Shown here: one piece after another, positions 26,857 to 34,294 of the stretch
How the letters are laid out: every line of letters starts with the position of its first letter
Position numbering within the stretch: the stretch's first letter is position 1
Source: CAVXZE01 sp964615365
Lineage (GTDB): Bacteria; Myxococcota_A; UBA9160; UBA6930
Length of the DNA: 64,000 nucleotides
Direction: 5' to 3'
Assembly: GCA_964615365.1 (NCBI GenBank)
Contig: CAZTOU010000013.1
Span: 53,693-117,692 of the forward strand
The notes under the pieces: model-generated
What the model was told of the DNA's origin: nothing
Databases searched by the model: none
The model's input: the letters and a program-made list of their open reading frames with translations, nothing else
Translations under genes and position numbers: made by a program

Positions 26857-27612
26857 TCAGCCCGCCATGGTGAGCCCGCCGCTCACGCTGAGCACCTGGC
26901 CGGTGATGAAATCGGAGCCGGAACTCGAGAAGAATGCGATCGCGTCGGCCACCTCCTCGGGTGTGGCGAGCCGGCGGAAGGGGATCGCGCGGGTGAGCGC
27001 CGCCTGCATCTTCTCCGGCAGGCTGCGAAAGAGCGGAGTGTCCGTGGGTCCCGGGCACACGCAGTTGACGTTGATTCCATGCGCCGCGAGCTCCCGGGCC
27101 AACGACTTGGTGAAGGCGATCAGGCCGCCCTTCGCGCTCGCGTAGACGGTTTCACCCGTGCTGCCCACGCGGCCGGCGTCACTCGCCACGTTCACGATCT
27201 TTCCCGCGCGCGCCTCCACCATCGCGGGCAGAAAGGCCCGCGTGAGCTTGACGGGTCCGATCAGGTTGAGCCGTACGATCTGGTCCATGTACTCGAGGCT
27301 GTTGTCGAGGAAGAGCTCGAAGCGGTCCCAGCCTGCCGCGTTGACGAGGATGGCGGGGGGCTCCCCGTGGCCGAGGATCTCGGTGGCAGCGGCTTCGATG
27401 GAGGCCTGGTCGGCAATGTCGACGTGGATGAAGTGCGCGGTGGCGCCGCCGTCCCGGATCGCGGAGCAGGTCTCCGAGCCACCCTCGTCGTCGATGTCGG
27501 CGACGAAGAGGCGGGCGCCGCGGCGCGCCAGCGCGATGGCGGTCGCGCGCCCGATTCCCGACGCGCCGCCGGTCAGCACGGCGATCTTTCCGTCCAGATC
27601 GTTCTCTCGCAC
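26857..27612 (-). CDS. Short-chain dehydrogenase, BadH-like (2-hydroxycyclohexanecarboxyl-CoA dehydrogenase type)
   Basis: A 251-residue classical SDR with NAD site TGGASGIG (14-21), catalytic Ser144 in NVASDAG and YxxxK (Tyr157, Lys161). Several stretches match what I recall of Rhodopseudomonas BadH: ILVNAAGWDRF, IVNVASDAGRVGS, VYASAKGGLIAF, NVCPGPTDT-like and the end ITGQVLSVSGGLTM. BadH oxidises 2-hydroxycyclohexanecarboxyl-CoA in cyclohexanecarboxylate/benzoate breakdown. Start GTG 27612 has no good ribosome site. It is on the opposite strand within the AOR/BCR-like cluster, which fits reduced-aromatic or alicyclic acyl-CoA metabolism. Exact substrate unproven. Confidence 0.88.
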   Translation of the reverse strand: MRENDLDGKIAVLTGGASGIGRATAIALARRGARLFVADIDDEGGSETCSAIRDGGATAHFIHVDIADQASIEAAATEILGHGEPPAILVNAAGWDRFELFLDNSLEYMDQIVRLNLIGPVKLTRAFLPAMVEARAGKIVNVASDAGRVGSTGETVYASAKGGLIAFTKSLARELAAHGINVNCVCPGPTDTPLFRSLPEKMQAALTRAIPFRRLATPEEVADAIAFFSSSGSDFITGQVLSVSGGLTMAG

Positions 27613-27819
27613 CGGGGGGACTGTAGCGTGCCGGCCGCGCGGCGCCGGCGGTCTCCTCGGGCCCAGCGGGAGGCGAGCTCCGAGCACCGAGGGTGAGCCG
27701 GCCCCGAGGTTGACTTGGCGGATCGGCCGCCTGAAGCTCCCGGGGTGGTCCCCGCGCCGGGTCACCCGGCGGCTCGCCTCCGGGCCGAGTGCGGCTGGCG
27801 AAGAGACGGAGGCGGAGAG

Positions 27820-28041
27820 ATGGAGCTCGTCGAGAAGGCCCGGATCCGATTGAATCACTGGCTCGCCCACAACGACGGCCACCAGCAGGAGTACGAGAGT
27901 TTCGCGGCGGAGCTCGAAGAGGCGGGTCAGATCGCGAGCGCCCAGCAAGTTCGAGAGATGGTGACGCTCTCCCGGAAGAGCGGCGTATGCCTGCGAATGG
28001 CGCTCGAGTCCCTCGAGTCCGAAGGAGGCGAGGATGTGTGA
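27820..28041 (+). CDS. Small conserved-looking helical protein upstream of cooT
   Basis: A 73-residue protein, almost entirely helical and charged. It starts VEKARIRLNHWLAHNDGHQQEYESFA and has the pattern W-x(2)-H-N-x(2)-H-x(3)-Y, whose histidines could bind a metal. I do not have a firm family name; small proteins of this pattern are often unannotated. ATG 27820 follows GACGGAGGCGGAG. Its end overlaps the CooT gene by eight bases (ATGTGTGA), showing tight coupling with a nickel-binding protein. A metal-handling accessory role is possible, but only the context supports it. Confidence 0.72.
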   Translation: MELVEKARIRLNHWLAHNDGHQQEYESFAAELEEAGQIASAQQVREMVTLSRKSGVCLRMALESLESEGGEDV

Positions 28042-28222
28042 CGCGAACGCGTATCTGGTGAAAGAGGGAGTGGAGGAAGTCCTCCTGGAGAGTGTCGATC
28101 TGGTCGAGTTGGATGGCGACGAGGCGAGGCTGACCAGCATCTTCGGGGAGCAGAAGGTCCTCCGGGCGCGGCTCAGGCAATTCGACAACAGCCGGGGGAA
28201 GCTCCTCTTCGAGCCTCTCTAG
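28034..28222 (+). CDS. cooT: CooT family nickel-binding protein
   Basis: A 62-residue protein that begins MCDANAYLV, matching the MCxAxxY start of CooT-family proteins in which Cys2 takes part in nickel binding. The rest follows the family's small beta-barrel pattern: VDLVELDGDEARLTSIFGE then VLRARLRQFD. CooT was described in the Rhodospirillum CO dehydrogenase operon and helps nickel delivery. Here it overlaps the preceding small gene by eight bases and stands 138 bases before the activator ATPase gene, with cooC at the cluster's other end. No CO dehydrogenase gene is in the window. Confidence 0.86.
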   Translation: MCDANAYLVKEGVEEVLLESVDLVELDGDEARLTSIFGEQKVLRARLRQFDNSRGKLLFEPL

Positions 28223-28313
28223 CCGCGGCTGGCCCCGACCGGTCTCAATCCTGGTTCCCCGTGGGGATTCCTCTCGACCCGCCTCATCGTCTCGGGTACC
28301 ATGGCCCGCGTCC

Positions 28314-28329
28314 AAACGAACGTTCGTTT
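28314..28329. promoter_or_regulatory. Perfect 16-bp palindrome, probable repressor operator
   Basis: AAACGAACGTTCGTTT is a perfect 8+8 palindrome, 31 bases before the chosen start of the activator ATPase gene. Palindromes of this AACGAAC/GTTCGTT kind are typical TetR-family operators. The site would overlap or follow the promoter of the genes from 28361 to 33326. The nearest TetR gene is at 19361, but which regulator binds is unknown. Confidence 0.55.
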
Positions 28330-28360
28330 TCTGTCACCGTGGATGAGGATCTTCGTGGCC

Positions 28361-29149
28361 ATGATTGTTGGAGGCGTGGATGTCGGCTCCGCCACCGGAA
28401 AGGCGGTCGTCATGAAGGACGGGAGAATCATTGGGAGCCACCTGATCGGCGCCACCACGCGCCCCCAGGAAACGGCGCGCCTGGTCATGGAGGAAGCGGT
28501 CCAGCAGGCCGGGCTGCCATCGATCGACCACGTCGAGCACATCATCTGCACCGGCTACGGCCGGCTCCAGGTTCCGTTCGCCGAGGAGAACGTCTCCGAG
28601 ATCTCGTGCCACGCCCGCGGCGCCCACTGGATGGCTCCCACCACGCGCACCGTGGTGGACATCGGCGGCCAGGACTGCAAGGTCATCTCCGTCTCCGACA
28701 AGGGGACCGTCCTCAACTTCGCAATGAACGACCGATGCGCTGCCGGCACCGGGAGATTCTTCGAGGCGATGGCCCGGGCGCTCTCCTGCGGGCTGGAAGG
28801 GCTCTCGGCTCTGGAGAACCAGGGTGAGAATCCCTGCGTCATCAGCAATCAGTGCAGTGTGTTCGCGGAATCGGAGGTCGTCACCCTCGTCAATGAAGGG
28901 ACCGATCTCCCCAACATCATTGCCGGGATCAATGTCTCGGTCGCGTCGCGGCTGGTCTCGATGGTGAAGCGGGTGGGTCTGGAGGAGAACCTGGTGCTCA
29001 CGGGGGGATGCTCGAAGAACGAAGGACTGGCCCGGGCCTTGGCCGCCAAGCTGAGCATCGCCATCGAGAAGCTTTCCGAGGATCCCCAGATCGCCGGCGC
29101 CGTCGGTGCGGCGCTGATCGCAGCCGAGAAGGCGGGCGTTCCAGATTAG
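28361..29149 (+). CDS. 2-hydroxyacyl-CoA dehydratase/benzoyl-CoA reductase activator ATPase (HgdC/BcrD type)
   Basis: A 262-residue ASKHA-fold ATPase that drives electrons into a partner protein by ATP hydrolysis. Phosphate loop GVDVGSATGKAV (5-16) and VVDIGGQDCKV (98-108) are visible. The two Cys that would bridge a 4Fe-4S cluster between homodimer subunits are Cys126 (NDRCAAGTG) and Cys165 (NQCSVFAESE), matching Cys127/Cys166 of Acidaminococcus HgdC. I start at ATG 28361, with GAGGAT upstream; starts at 28301 and 28343 would put the operator-like palindrome inside or beside the coding region. It has the size of BcrD/HgdC; no second ATPase of the BcrA type is present, so a homodimer is expected. 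Confidence 0.93.
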   Translation: MIVGGVDVGSATGKAVVMKDGRIIGSHLIGATTRPQETARLVMEEAVQQAGLPSIDHVEHIICTGYGRLQVPFAEENVSEISCHARGAHWMAPTTRTVVDIGGQDCKVISVSDKGTVLNFAMNDRCAAGTGRFFEAMARALSCGLEGLSALENQGENPCVISNQCSVFAESEVVTLVNEGTDLPNIIAGINVSVASRLVSMVKRVGLEENLVLTGGCSKNEGLARALAAKLSIAIEKLSEDPQIAGAVGAALIAAEKAGVPD

Positions 29150-29213
29150 AAACCCGGTCGAGACGAAGCAACTCGACGCTCGGGAGACTCTCTCCAGGAA
29201 GGGAGGCGCGAAG

Positions 29214-30368
29214 GTGAAGGCCGAGATCCAGTCGGAGGCACTGCGGAAGTTCGTCGAGGTGTCCGGCAGCATCATGAACCCCGAGCTTCGGGCGTGGAAG
29301 GACCAGGGCCGGGGCGTGGTGGGATTCTTCTGTTCCACGGTGCCCGAAGAGCTCTTCACGGCGGCTGGACTCCTTCCCTTCCGGATGCGGGGCACCGGCA
29401 GCACCAATACGGAGCTCTCGGACGCGTACTTCTCCTCCATCAACTGCAGCTTCCCCCGCCACACCTTCAACCAGGCGCTCCTGGGGGAGTACGACTTCCT
29501 GGACGGGCTGGTCTGCATCAACAGCTGTGATCACGTCCGCCGCATCTACGACAACTGGATCCGTGCCCTCAAGACCCCGTTCGTGCAGGTCATGAGCCTG
29601 CCGCGGAAGGTCGGGGATCCCCAGGTCGACTGGTACACTGACGAGCTGAACCTCCTGAGAGGACAGCTGGAAGAGCACTTCGGCGTGCAGCTCACCGACG
29701 AGCGCGTTGCGGAAGCCATCGAGCTTCAGAACCAGATTCGTGGCCTCCAGAAGCAGCTCTACCTGCTCCGGAAGGCCGACAAGCCGCCGATCACCGGCGC
29801 CGAGACTCTCGCCGTGATGGTGGCTGGCACCGCGATGCCGAAGCAGCGCTACAAGGATCTCCTCACGGAGCTGCTGGACGAACTCGAGGGGAAGGAAGGC
29901 TCCCGCGACTACAGGGCGCGGCTGATGATTCTGGGAGGCGAGCTCGACGATCCCGCCTACCTCGAGATCATCGAGGAGCAGGGCGGACTGGTTGTGACCG
30001 ACTCCACCTGCTTCGGATCCCGTCTGATGTGGACGCCGGTCGACGAAGCCGAGCCCGATCCGATCAGGGCGCTGGCCCGCTACTACGTTCACGACCGGCC
30101 CTCCTGTCCCCGAATGTACGGACACCAGCCGCAGCGGATCGCGTACACGAGGGAGCTGGCAAGGGAATTCCGGGTGGATGGGATCATCGGAGAGCGGCTG
30201 CTCTTCTGCGATCAGTGGGTCGTCGAGAACTACATGACGGGTCTCGACCTCAAGGAGGACGAGATCCCCTTCATGCCGCTGGATCGCGAGTACGTCCTGA
30301 GCGGCGAGGGGCAGCTTCGAACCAGGGTCCAGGCGTTCCTGGAGACGCTAGAGGCCAGGGGGAGCTAG
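29214..30368 (+). CDS. HgdB/BcrC-type iron-sulfur subunit (2-hydroxyacyl-CoA dehydratase/benzoyl-CoA reductase family)
   Basis: A 384-residue member of the HgdB/BcrBC family, which receives electrons from the activator ATPase and carries an iron-sulfur cluster at the active site. Candidate ligands are Cys40 (GFFCSTVPEEL), Cys78 (INCSFPRH) and Cys105 (NSCDHVRR), in the standard family positions; the C.TVPEELF.AAGLLP signature is clear. Length matches BcrC (~385). GTG 29214 follows GGGAGG. It sits 64 bases after the activator gene and three bases before the larger partner. Related families include benzoyl-CoA reductase class I, phenyllactate dehydratase and double-cubane-cluster proteins, so the reaction is open. 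Confidence 0.92.
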   Translation: MKAEIQSEALRKFVEVSGSIMNPELRAWKDQGRGVVGFFCSTVPEELFTAAGLLPFRMRGTGSTNTELSDAYFSSINCSFPRHTFNQALLGEYDFLDGLVCINSCDHVRRIYDNWIRALKTPFVQVMSLPRKVGDPQVDWYTDELNLLRGQLEEHFGVQLTDERVAEAIELQNQIRGLQKQLYLLRKADKPPITGAETLAVMVAGTAMPKQRYKDLLTELLDELEGKEGSRDYRARLMILGGELDDPAYLEIIEEQGGLVVTDSTCFGSRLMWTPVDEAEPDPIRALARYYVHDRPSCPRMYGHQPQRIAYTRELAREFRVDGIIGERLLFCDQWVVENYMTGLDLKEDEIPFMPLDREYVLSGEGQLRTRVQAFLETLEARGS

Positions 30369-30371
30369 AGA

Positions 30372-31688
30372 ATGGACAGAGATGCAGTCAGGGAGAAGTC
30401 GCTAGCGCGCTACAAGCAGGAGCGGGATTGGTTCGTACTCCTCCGCGAGGGGACGAAGGCGCTCCCCGGAGAGGAAGGCCGTCTCCAGGAGAAGCTCCTC
30501 ACCATCCTCCTGGAGTCGAAGGAGACGGTCGTCGACTGCGTCGAGAACGAGAAGCCGTTCATCGCCGGCTACTTCTGCAACGCTCCGGAGCTCTTTCACG
30601 CCATGGACCTCCCCTGGTACATGCTGATGGAGACCCCCTTCCTCGCCGCGACGGCGCCCTATCTGGCCAGCGACATCGAGGGATCCGAGAACATGGGGAT
30701 CGGAACGGATCTCTGTACGGCGATTCGTCTGCCCATCTACTACATCGAGAACGGCCTGATGCCCGTTCCCTCGGCGGTGCTGGGGCTGCTCTACCCCTGC
30801 GACGGTGCTCCCATGCTCCATCAGGTGCTCGAGCACAACAAGGCCTGGCAGGGCGTTCCCCTCTATGGCTGCGATCCGCCCTACACCTCGGACGAGCGTG
30901 CAGTCGAGTACTTCGCCGACGAGCTCCGACGGATGGCGGATTTCCTCCAGAAGCACACCGGCAAGACGCTGGACATGAAGAAGCTGGTCGAGGTCTGCGA
31001 GGAGTCCAACAGGTCGTACACGCTCTGGCAGGAGTACAACGAGCTCAGGCGAAGCGTGCCCTGCCCACACGGCTGGGAGATCGGCGGAGCGCAGGCCTTC
31101 GCCATCAGCCAGTGCTTCGTGGCGGGAGACCCGCGCTGCACCGACTGGTTCCGACAGCTCTACAAGTGCGGAGAGCTGAAGGTCCGGGAGGGCAAGGGTG
31201 CGAGTGCTACTGAGGGATGGAAAGAGAAGATCCGTCTGTTCTGGTTCGACATCATGCCCTACGGATGGATCTTCGAGCTCATGCCCTGGCTCGAGGAGGA
31301 GTGGGGCGCGGTCATCGTCATGGACATGTTCTCCAACTTTCCCTACACGCTGATCGACACCTCCAGCGAGAAGACGATCTTCCACGACCTCGCCAAGCGC
31401 AACCTGCTGGATGCGCCCATGATCCGGCAGGCGCGCGGCACGGCCGAGAACTTCGCGGGTGACATCCGCAGGATCGTCACGGACTACAAGATCGACTGCG
31501 TGATCTGGCCCGGCCACATGGGTCACAAGGACGGCGCGGCGACGACGGGCATCATGAGAGAGACCTGCCGTGAGCTCTCCGTCCCGTTCCTGCACATCGG
31601 ACTCGATCTCTTCGACAGGAGCTACACCAGCCCCGATGAGGTCAGGGGCAAGGTTTCGGAGTACTTTAGAGGGATGGGGCTCGGATAG
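30372..31688 (+). CDS. HgdA/BcrB-type iron-sulfur subunit, partner of the preceding gene
   Basis: A 438-residue second subunit of the same family, close to BcrB in length. Cysteines in family positions are Cys69 (GYFCNAPELFHAMDLP), Cys115 (GTDLCTAIRLP) and Cys143 (LYPCDGAP). The second half has the repeated family fold with VIWPGHMGHKDGAATTGIMRE and ends near PFLHIGLDLFDRSY. The gene starts three bases after its partner's stop, so the two are co-translated and most likely form a heterodimer on which the activator acts. The reaction could be aromatic ring reduction, 2-hydroxyacyl-CoA dehydration, or another ATP-driven reduction; the sequence alone does not decide. Confidence 0.92.
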   Translation: MDRDAVREKSLARYKQERDWFVLLREGTKALPGEEGRLQEKLLTILLESKETVVDCVENEKPFIAGYFCNAPELFHAMDLPWYMLMETPFLAATAPYLASDIEGSENMGIGTDLCTAIRLPIYYIENGLMPVPSAVLGLLYPCDGAPMLHQVLEHNKAWQGVPLYGCDPPYTSDERAVEYFADELRRMADFLQKHTGKTLDMKKLVEVCEESNRSYTLWQEYNELRRSVPCPHGWEIGGAQAFAISQCFVAGDPRCTDWFRQLYKCGELKVREGKGASATEGWKEKIRLFWFDIMPYGWIFELMPWLEEEWGAVIVMDMFSNFPYTLIDTSSEKTIFHDLAKRNLLDAPMIRQARGTAENFAGDIRRIVTDYKIDCVIWPGHMGHKDGAATTGIMRETCRELSVPFLHIGLDLFDRSYTSPDEVRGKVSEYFRGMGLG

Positions 31689-31700
31689 ACCCACGCGGCG

Positions 31701-32480
31701 ATGTTCGATGAGTACATAGAGAAGGTCTCCCACTGCATCGAGGAGATGCGAGGCGCCGGAGCCGCGATCGCGGTCTTCGATCGCCCCGGCTCGCCCGATC
31801 AGCTTCGCGAGGGGCTGCCGGTCGAGGTGGGCCCGAACGCGAATCCCGGGATCATTCTGCGCGGCGACACCTTCCTGGAGCTCGGAAACCCGCAGGCGGG
31901 CTCCTGTGCGGCGCTTCTCTGGACCGGTCGCCCGTCCCTGGTCCGGGACGGAAGGATCACTCTCCTCGGCCCCGACATCCAGGAATCGGCCGAGGCCAGC
32001 CTGCCGTTCGCGCAGATCGTGATGGTGGGAGGAGAGGGTCTCGAGCAGGAGGACCACGAGAAGCTGCAGCAGGCTCAGCACGTCTCCGACCAGATCGAGG
32101 GGTACATGGTCCGGAGTGCGTCCCAGAGCCTCTGGAGCAGGGTCAGCAAGGATGCAGCCGCCAAGGGGTTCGATTTCGAGACCCTGGGGACGGCGCTGAT
32201 CGGCCTGGTCAAGGGCGGGGTACCGAAGGTCTCGGCGGTGGAAGTCCTCTTCGTGACCACCAGCAAGGAGGACGTCAAGCGGCTGGACGAGGTCGTCTCG
32301 GGGACGAAAGAGATCGGCCGGGAGATCCTGAAGGAGACCTGGAAGGCCAGAGGCTACGATCTGGACTGCGACTTCGACTGCGATTCGTGCACGGACCAGG
32401 AGGTCTGCGACGAGATCCGGGACGTGATCGTCGCCCGGAGAAAGAAGACCGAGAGAGAGCAGGACGCGGAGACCTCGTAG
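31701..32480 (+). CDS. CO dehydrogenase/acetyl-CoA synthase beta-subunit (CdhC)-like protein
   Basis: A 259-residue protein resembling a module of the CdhC/AcsB acetyl-CoA synthase subunit. Typical stretches are DRPGSPDQLREGLPVEV, GPNANPGIILRGDTFLELGNP and RDGRITLLGPDI. Near the end four cysteines are grouped as CX3CX2CX5C (Cys223, 227, 230, 236), a likely metal or iron-sulfur site. The catalytic A-cluster domain of real ACS is absent. It lies 12 bases after the BcrB-like gene and before cooC, so it is probably a dedicated partner of the reductase or its metal insertion. I know of no proven function; annotation as CO dehydrogenase subunit would overstate it. Confidence 0.78.
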   Translation: MFDEYIEKVSHCIEEMRGAGAAIAVFDRPGSPDQLREGLPVEVGPNANPGIILRGDTFLELGNPQAGSCAALLWTGRPSLVRDGRITLLGPDIQESAEASLPFAQIVMVGGEGLEQEDHEKLQQAQHVSDQIEGYMVRSASQSLWSRVSKDAAAKGFDFETLGTALIGLVKGGVPKVSAVEVLFVTTSKEDVKRLDEVVSGTKEIGREILKETWKARGYDLDCDFDCDSCTDQEVCDEIRDVIVARRKKTEREQDAETS

Positions 32481-32537
32481 CCCGCGGCGGGGAGGCCCGC
32501 CGGCCGGCTGGCGATGGGGAAACGGCGGAGAGAAGGG

Positions 32538-33326
32538 ATGTCCAAGGCGGTTCACGACGGAAAGCGACTGGTGGCGACCTGCGGCAAGGGGGGGACCGGG
32601 AAGACGGTGTCCGTCGCCCTGATGGCGAGGGTCCTCTCCGAGGCCTCCGGCACCGGCAAGCTGCTCCTGATCGATGCGGATCCGGCGATGGGGCTGCTCA
32701 GCGCCCTCGGCGTCGGTGTCAAGCGGACCATGGGAGAGGTTCGGGAGAAGATCATCCGGACCGCGAGAGCCGGAGCCAAGGAGGAGAAGGCCCAGCTCGT
32801 CGACATGATCGACTACATGGTCCTCGAGGCCCTCACCGAGACCGAGAGATTCGCGGTGCTGGCGATGGGGCGGACCGAGACCCTGGGCTGCTACTGCCCC
32901 GTCAACACGCTGCTGCGCGGCGCGATCGAAGTGCTGTCGAAGAGCTTCGACACGATCCTGATCGACGGCGAGGCCGGACTCGAGCAGATGAACCGGCAGG
33001 TGGTGAGCCATCTCCACACCCTGCTGATCGTGAGCGACCCCACCTCCCGCGGGCTGGAGACGGCCGCCGTGATCAAGAAGATGGTGGAGGTCGACAAGGT
33101 GATGGAGTGCGGGAAGCTGGGTCTGGTCCTGAACCGAGTGCGCGGCCAGGAGCAGCTGCTGACGGATGCGGCCCGGAAGCTCGAGCTGGACGTGCTCGGC
33201 ATGATCCCCTTCGACGAGAGCGTCGCCGAGCACGATCTGGTGGGAACGCCGGTCTTCGAGCTTCCCAGCCAATCGCCGGCCCTCTCGGCGTATCGCCGGA
33301 TCGTCGAGGATCACCTTCTGAGCTAG
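32538..33326 (+). CDS. cooC: CooC-type nickel-insertion ATPase
   Basis: A 262-residue MinD-like P-loop ATPase of the CooC family, which inserts nickel into CO dehydrogenase (and related AcsF acts on acetyl-CoA synthase). Seen here: the deviant Walker A motif GKGGTGKT (16-23), switch region LLLIDADPAMGL (42-53), and the family's nickel/zinc-binding Cys-x-Cys at GCYCPVN (Cys118/Cys120). It ends in the usual effector helix region. ATG 32538 is chosen over 32514; GGAG lies seven bases upstream. Last gene of the 27820-33326 block. Its client would normally be a nickel enzyme, yet none is encoded here. Confidence 0.92.
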   Translation: MSKAVHDGKRLVATCGKGGTGKTVSVALMARVLSEASGTGKLLLIDADPAMGLLSALGVGVKRTMGEVREKIIRTARAGAKEEKAQLVDMIDYMVLEALTETERFAVLAMGRTETLGCYCPVNTLLRGAIEVLSKSFDTILIDGEAGLEQMNRQVVSHLHTLLIVSDPTSRGLETAAVIKKMVEVDKVMECGKLGLVLNRVRGQEQLLTDAARKLELDVLGMIPFDESVAEHDLVGTPVFELPSQSPALSAYRRIVEDHLLS

Positions 33327-33565
33327 GGACAGCCCCAGAGCGGAAGATCCGGTGGCAGCGGCTTCGCACCAAGCTGGCGCTTTAGACTCGGGCGACTCCA
33401 ACGCCGCTGCAAACTTCCAGCTGTCTTCGAAGATCTTGCGCCTTGCTGAAGGGATCGCGGCTCTTGACCGCGGTCTTCGGATCTCTTGCCTAAGGCATCT
33501 GCCCCAACGCGTCGAAAGAGAACGTCGGACGAACTTCGGTCTCTTTGCGCGAAGGGGTGGACTCC

Positions 33566-34165
33566 GTGAACAAGCTCACCAAAGCCTTCGGCGCAGCAGT
33601 TCTGGTCGCGCTGCTCGCCACCCTGCAGACAGAGAGCGCTCTGGCCGTGCCCTTCGACATCGACTGCGGCGGACAGGCCGACATCGACACCAATCCTGCC
33701 ACGCTGGCTGTGTGTAGCGCAGGACCCGTTGGCGCGATCAACGACCTGACCGTGGTGCTGGTGATCGACGACCCGGGCGGCACCCCCTATGTCTCGGATC
33801 TCGAGATCATCCTGATCGATGACTCCACGGGAATCTCCGCGATCCTGTATACGGGAGCGCAAGTATGGAATCCAGATTCGTACATGGACGCCACGTTCGA
33901 CGACACGGCCGGGGCTCCCGCTCCCACATCGGGTGATGTGATCGGAACCTACCTGCCCGTGGACGCGCTCTCCGCCTTCGACACCGCCGAGCTCTCCGGA
34001 GACTGGACCCTTTCGCTGCAAGACACCTTTTCCCCCGGTGAGGGTCTCGACCTGATCAGCTGGAGGCTGGTGGGGGACTATCTGCCCGAGCCCTCCACCG
34101 CACTTCTCGTCTCCGTCGGCCTCCTTGGAATCGCAGTAGCAGGGCGACGACGCCTACTCCACTAG
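33566..34165 (+). CDS. PEP-CTERM protein with P-domain-like fold
   Basis: A 199-residue exported protein. It has an N-terminal signal peptide (KLTKAFGAAVLVALLATLQTESALA, seen as a basic start and hydrophobic core) and a C-terminal PEP-CTERM sorting tail: PEPSTALL, a hydrophobic helix, then RRR. Such proteins are processed by exosortase and associate with the envelope or extracellular matrix. The central part resembles a proprotein-convertase P domain: DLTVVLVIDDPG, VSDLEIILIDDS, DATFDDTAG, and LSAFDTAELSGDWTLSLQD. GTG 33566 follows AAGGGG. The exosortase is not in this window. Confidence 0.82.
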   Translation: MNKLTKAFGAAVLVALLATLQTESALAVPFDIDCGGQADIDTNPATLAVCSAGPVGAINDLTVVLVIDDPGGTPYVSDLEIILIDDSTGISAILYTGAQVWNPDSYMDATFDDTAGAPAPTSGDVIGTYLPVDALSAFDTAELSGDWTLSLQDTFSPGEGLDLISWRLVGDYLPEPSTALLVSVGLLGIAVAGRRRLLH

Positions 34166-34197
34166 AAGGCTCCCTCGAACCCGCTCGAGCCCACTGG

Positions 34198-34218
34198 GCA
34201 CGATCTGGTGGGAACGCC
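34198..34218. repeat. 21-bp exact copy of a cooC segment in the intergenic spacer
   Basis: Bases 34198-34218 are identical to 33230-33250 inside cooC (the codons for HDLVGTP). The copy lies between the PEP-CTERM gene and the YkgJ-type gene, about 970 bases from the original. In frame it would read HDLVGTPIPM, then meet a stop at 34250. Chance identity over 21 bases is very unlikely, so it may be a short recombination trace or the remnant of a second cooC-like end. Confidence 0.65.
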
Positions 34219-34276
34219 TATACCTATGAGATCGGCAAACACGCCCCGGTGAAAACCTGCCGAATCCGGGTCAGGA
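34201..34276 (+). ncRNA. Candidate structured leader upstream of the YkgJ-type gene
   Basis: Pairing can be drawn by eye: CGATCT (34201-34206) with AGATCG (34229-34234); CCCGG (34245-34249) with CCGGG (34266-34270); and CCTG (34256-34259) with CAGG (34272-34275), the last two interleaved as in a pseudoknot. The segment ends 19 bases before ATG 34295. It recalls parts of cobalamin-type leaders (GGTGAAAACC, GTCAGGAG), but the order and spacing do not match, so I do not assign a class. Low confidence, and part of it overlaps the cooC-like repeat. Confidence 0.2.
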
Positions 34277-34294
34277 GTGGAGTCTCTAGGGGGG

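Noticed and set aside
28361..31688. Calling the set a complete class I benzoyl-CoA reductase
   Set aside because: The BcrA-type second ATPase is missing and there is no ferredoxin gene; the family has other activities.
30402..33401. 999-codon minus-strand frame over the reductase genes
   Set aside because: It covers four genes with clear Fe-S and P-loop motifs on the plus strand; the antisense protein has no motif.
34201..34276. Cobalamin riboswitch
   Set aside because: Fragments recall the B12 box and GGTG-AAA, but order, spacing and the rest of the consensus do not match.
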